Source: Nitrosomonas sp. (GTDB taxonomy: Bacteria > Pseudomonadota > Gammaproteobacteria > Burkholderiales > Nitrosomonadaceae). From it: a stretch of DNA of 10,232 bases. The position numbers and the translations under genes were made by a program. The stretch is from the NCBI GenBank assembly GCA_029881855.1, contig JAOULU010000033.1, positions 1-10,232 of the forward strand, read 5' to 3'. Positions 9,151 through 10,232 of this stretch are shown here, in pieces (positions within the stretch are counted from its first letter, which is position 1; each line of letters opens with the position of its first letter). The notes beneath the pieces are model-generated. The model was not told the origin of the DNA. It ran no database searches and was given only the letters and a program-made list of their open reading frames with translations.

Positions 9151-9165
9151 ACACACTTGGTGTGT
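9151..9165 (+). promoter_or_regulatory. Stem-loop near the 5' end of the pilin mRNA leader
   Basis: ACACAC (9151-9156) and GTGTGT (9160-9165) are perfectly complementary around a 3-base loop. The predicted transcription start is only a few bases upstream, so the message would begin almost directly with this hairpin. Hairpins at the 5' end can protect abundant messages from decay. That role is inference; the alternating CA/TG sequence could also pair in shifted registers. Confidence 0.45.
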
Positions 9166-9178
9166 CCTATTTAACTTC

Positions 9179-9184
9179 AAGGAG
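9179..9184 (+). promoter_or_regulatory. Strong ribosome binding site of the pilin gene, which fixes its start
   Basis: AAGGAG lies 7 bases before the ATG at 9192. It is the best Shine-Dalgarno sequence in the window and fits a highly expressed structural protein. It rules out the in-frame GTG at 9162, which would place ten extra residues in front of the prepilin leader and lies inside the leader stem-loop. Confidence 0.9.
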
Positions 9185-9191
9185 TATTACT

Positions 9192-9647
9192 ATGCAACAA
9201 GCACAAAAAGGTTTTACATTGATCGAATTGATGATCGTTGTGGCAATTATTGGTATTTTGGCAGCCGTAGCGATTCCTGCTTATCAGAACTATACGTTGA
9301 AAGCACGCTTTACTGAAGTTATTAACTCAACAGCTCCAATGAAAACAGCTGTTGAAATATGTGTACAAACGGGTAACTGCATAAATGCAGGTGCTATTGT
9401 CGTCCCTGCAACTGGTGGACGTGCTGGCTTTGAGGTTCCAGATGATGTTCTCGTCCCCGTAGGACAAGTAGCCTCCGTAGAAGTACGCGCTAATGGCATG
9501 ATATTAGCCACACCTGCTGTTCTTAATGGCATAACTGCTGCCGACACTTACCAGCTTACTCCAACATTTATTCCTGCAACAGGAGGAGTAACTTGGACAG
9601 CATTAGGCAGCGGCTGTCAGACTCGTGCTGCTGGTGCAATCTGCTAA
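9192..9647 (+). CDS. pilA: Type IV prepilin, major pilin PilA-like
   Basis: This is a 151-residue prepilin, the subunit of a type IVa pilus used for attachment, twitching and DNA uptake. The short leader MQQAQKG ends at Gly7. Prepilin peptidase should cut before Phe8 and methylate it, leaving a mature protein that begins [20 protein letters not shown] with the invariant Glu at mature position 5. Residues 8-30 form the hydrophobic half of the N-terminal helix that embeds in the membrane and packs the filament core. [13 protein letters not shown] is the usual continuation of the helix. Four cysteines are present: Cys57 and Cys63 in the region after the helix, and Cys142 and Cys151 near the C-terminus, which should form the C-terminal disulfide loop. 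Cys151 is the last residue. The gene is monocistronic, with its own sigma-54 promoter, a strong ribosome binding site and a terminator. A minor pilin is less likely given these strong signals. Confidence 0.93.
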   Translation: MQQAQKGFTLIELMIVVAIIGILAAVAIPAYQNYTLKARFTEVINSTAPMKTAVEICVQTGNCINAGAIVVPATGGRAGFEVPDDVLVPVGQVASVEVRANGMILATPAVLNGITAADTYQLTPTFIPATGGVTWTALGSGCQTRAAGAIC

Positions 9648-9669
9648 CCAAACACCACAGTTCTTTATG

Positions 9670-9705
9670 ACAAAAAAACACCCCAATAATGGGGTGTTTT
9701 TTTGT
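9670..9705. terminator. Strong bidirectional intrinsic terminator between the pilin gene and the convergent ATPase gene
   Basis: Two 15-base arms (9670-9684 and 9691-9705) are perfect inverted repeats around an AATAAT loop. The core is CACCCC/GGGGTG, with seven A before and seven T after it, so a hairpin followed by a U-run forms on either strand. It lies 22 bases after the pilin stop codon and 69 bases beyond the stop of the convergent ATPase gene, and so can serve both. Confidence 0.95.
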
Positions 9706-9774
9706 ACTTAATGTACTGAACAAACATCAAGTTATAAATAATCCAGATACATCACAAAGCGCAAGATATAAGAG

Positions 9775-10232
9775 TTATTTAATACATACCACCCGCACCT
9801 GATGAATATCCGTTACGCCTTGTAACACTTTTTCGATGCCGTCTTGCTTTAACGTGCGCATCCCATCCCCTAACGCCGTCACCATCATCTCCGCCACCCG
9901 CGCATGCTCCTGGATATTTTTCTTTAGCGCATCACTGGCTGTTAATAACTCATGCAAACCTGCCCGGCCACTATAGCCCGTCCCTGCACAAGCATCACAG
10001 CCCACCGCTTTATATAATGTGATCTGGCCACTCTCGTCACCGTATTGTTTTTTCCAATTCTTTAATATTTCCGCATAGGCAGCATCAGGGCTTTCCTTAA
10101 AGCGCTCAATATTTTTCAGCTCCTCACAATATTCTGTTAATAACGACTCGATCTCTCGTTCATCGGCGACATGCGCCTCCTTACAATCTTTACACAAGCG
10201 CTTGGCCAAACGCTGCGCCAAATACCTAATAA
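9775..10232 (-). CDS. GspE/PilB-family secretion or pilus ATPase, C-terminal part (cut by window edge)
   Basis: The last 150 or so residues of a T2SS/T4P assembly ATPase are seen. The frame is open through 10232, so the start lies beyond the right edge; the TTG at 10219-10221 is an internal codon, not a start. Residue numbers here count from that codon. LAQRLAKRLCKDC (1-13) and GCDACAGTGYSGRAGLHELL (74-93) are the two halves of the zinc-binding tetracysteine region (Cys10, Cys13, Cys75, Cys78) typical of GspE and PilB. GMRTLKQDGIEKVLQGVTDI (120-139) is the usual C-terminal segment. The Walker A and B motifs lie outside the window. The 61 residues between the two Cys pairs form a long charged insert, longer than I expect for classical PilB, so this may be one of the divergent GspE/PulE-like ATPases rather than PilB itself. 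It faces the pilin gene convergently across a shared terminator. Which machine it powers cannot be told from the fragment. Confidence 0.9.
   Translation of the reverse strand, partial: IRYLAQRLAKRLCKDCKEAHVADEREIESLLTEYCEELKNIERFKESPDAAYAEILKNWKKQYGDESGQITLYKAVGCDACAGTGYSGRAGLHELLTASDALKKNIQEHARVAEMMVTALGDGMRTLKQDGIEKVLQGVTDIHQVRVVCIK

Noticed and set aside
9162..9191. A ten-residue N-terminal extension of the pilin from the GTG at 9162
   Set aside because: It would precede the prepilin leader with unrelated residues, it lies in the leader hairpin, and AAGGAG is placed correctly for the ATG at 9192.
9009..9744. Imperfect 22-base direct repeat flanking the pilin gene (AACATCAAG at 9009-9017 and 9723-9731, 17 of 22 matching)
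   Set aside because: Only 9 bases match exactly and the rest is AT-rich; no target duplication, transposase or att-like context supports mobility, so chance is the simpler explanation.
10219..10221. TTG as a start codon of a complete 148-residue protein
   Set aside because: The frame stays open to the window edge and the sequence starts in the middle of a GspE/PilB C-terminal domain, so this is an internal codon of a longer gene.

Overview
The window looks like ordinary chromosome from a betaproteobacterium of moderate, slightly AT-rich base composition. The best guess is something close to Nitrosomonas and relatives. That guess rests on remembered protein similarity and on the gene order acetolactate synthase (large and small subunits) - ilvC - psd, with tldD, a carbon-nitrogen hydrolase and glnE close by. 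No taxonomic marker is present, so genus-level placement is only inference.

Left two thirds, minus strand (read right to left): a C-N hydrolase of the Nit1/deaminated-glutathione-amidase type (5182-6039), tldD (3622-5091), the two acetolactate synthase subunits (1849-3552 and 1353-1844), ketol-acid reductoisomerase ilvC (206-1222) and the first 47 codons of phosphatidylserine decarboxylase psd (1-141, cut by the window edge). The three ilv genes encode the first two steps of valine/isoleucine synthesis. The catalytic and regulatory subunit genes are 4 bp apart, while ilvC follows after 130 bp. The same-strand order and short gaps (90, 69, 4, 130 and 64 bp) allow one long transcription unit, but a candidate -10 box before tldD and a small hairpin before the large-subunit gene suggest internal control.

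Right third: glnE (6166-8970, plus strand) diverges from the C-N hydrolase across a 126-bp intergenic region. It encodes the bifunctional adenylyltransferase/adenylyl-removing enzyme that controls glutamine synthetase. After a 221-bp gap comes a type IV pilin gene (9192-9647) with a near-consensus sigma-54 promoter, a small 5' stem-loop and a strong ribosome binding site. A strong bidirectional terminator (9670-9705) separates it from the 3' end of a convergent GspE/PilB-family ATPase gene (9775-10232), cut by the right edge.

No tRNA, rRNA, CRISPR array, insertion sequence, phage gene or obvious foreign segment was seen. The window is mostly conserved housekeeping DNA, and I did not find a convincing undescribed system. 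The points most worth a second look are a changed ThDP/Mg motif (GEA for GDG) in the acetolactate synthase, the long spacer in the tetracysteine region of the ATPase, and the compact regulatory architecture upstream of the pilin gene.
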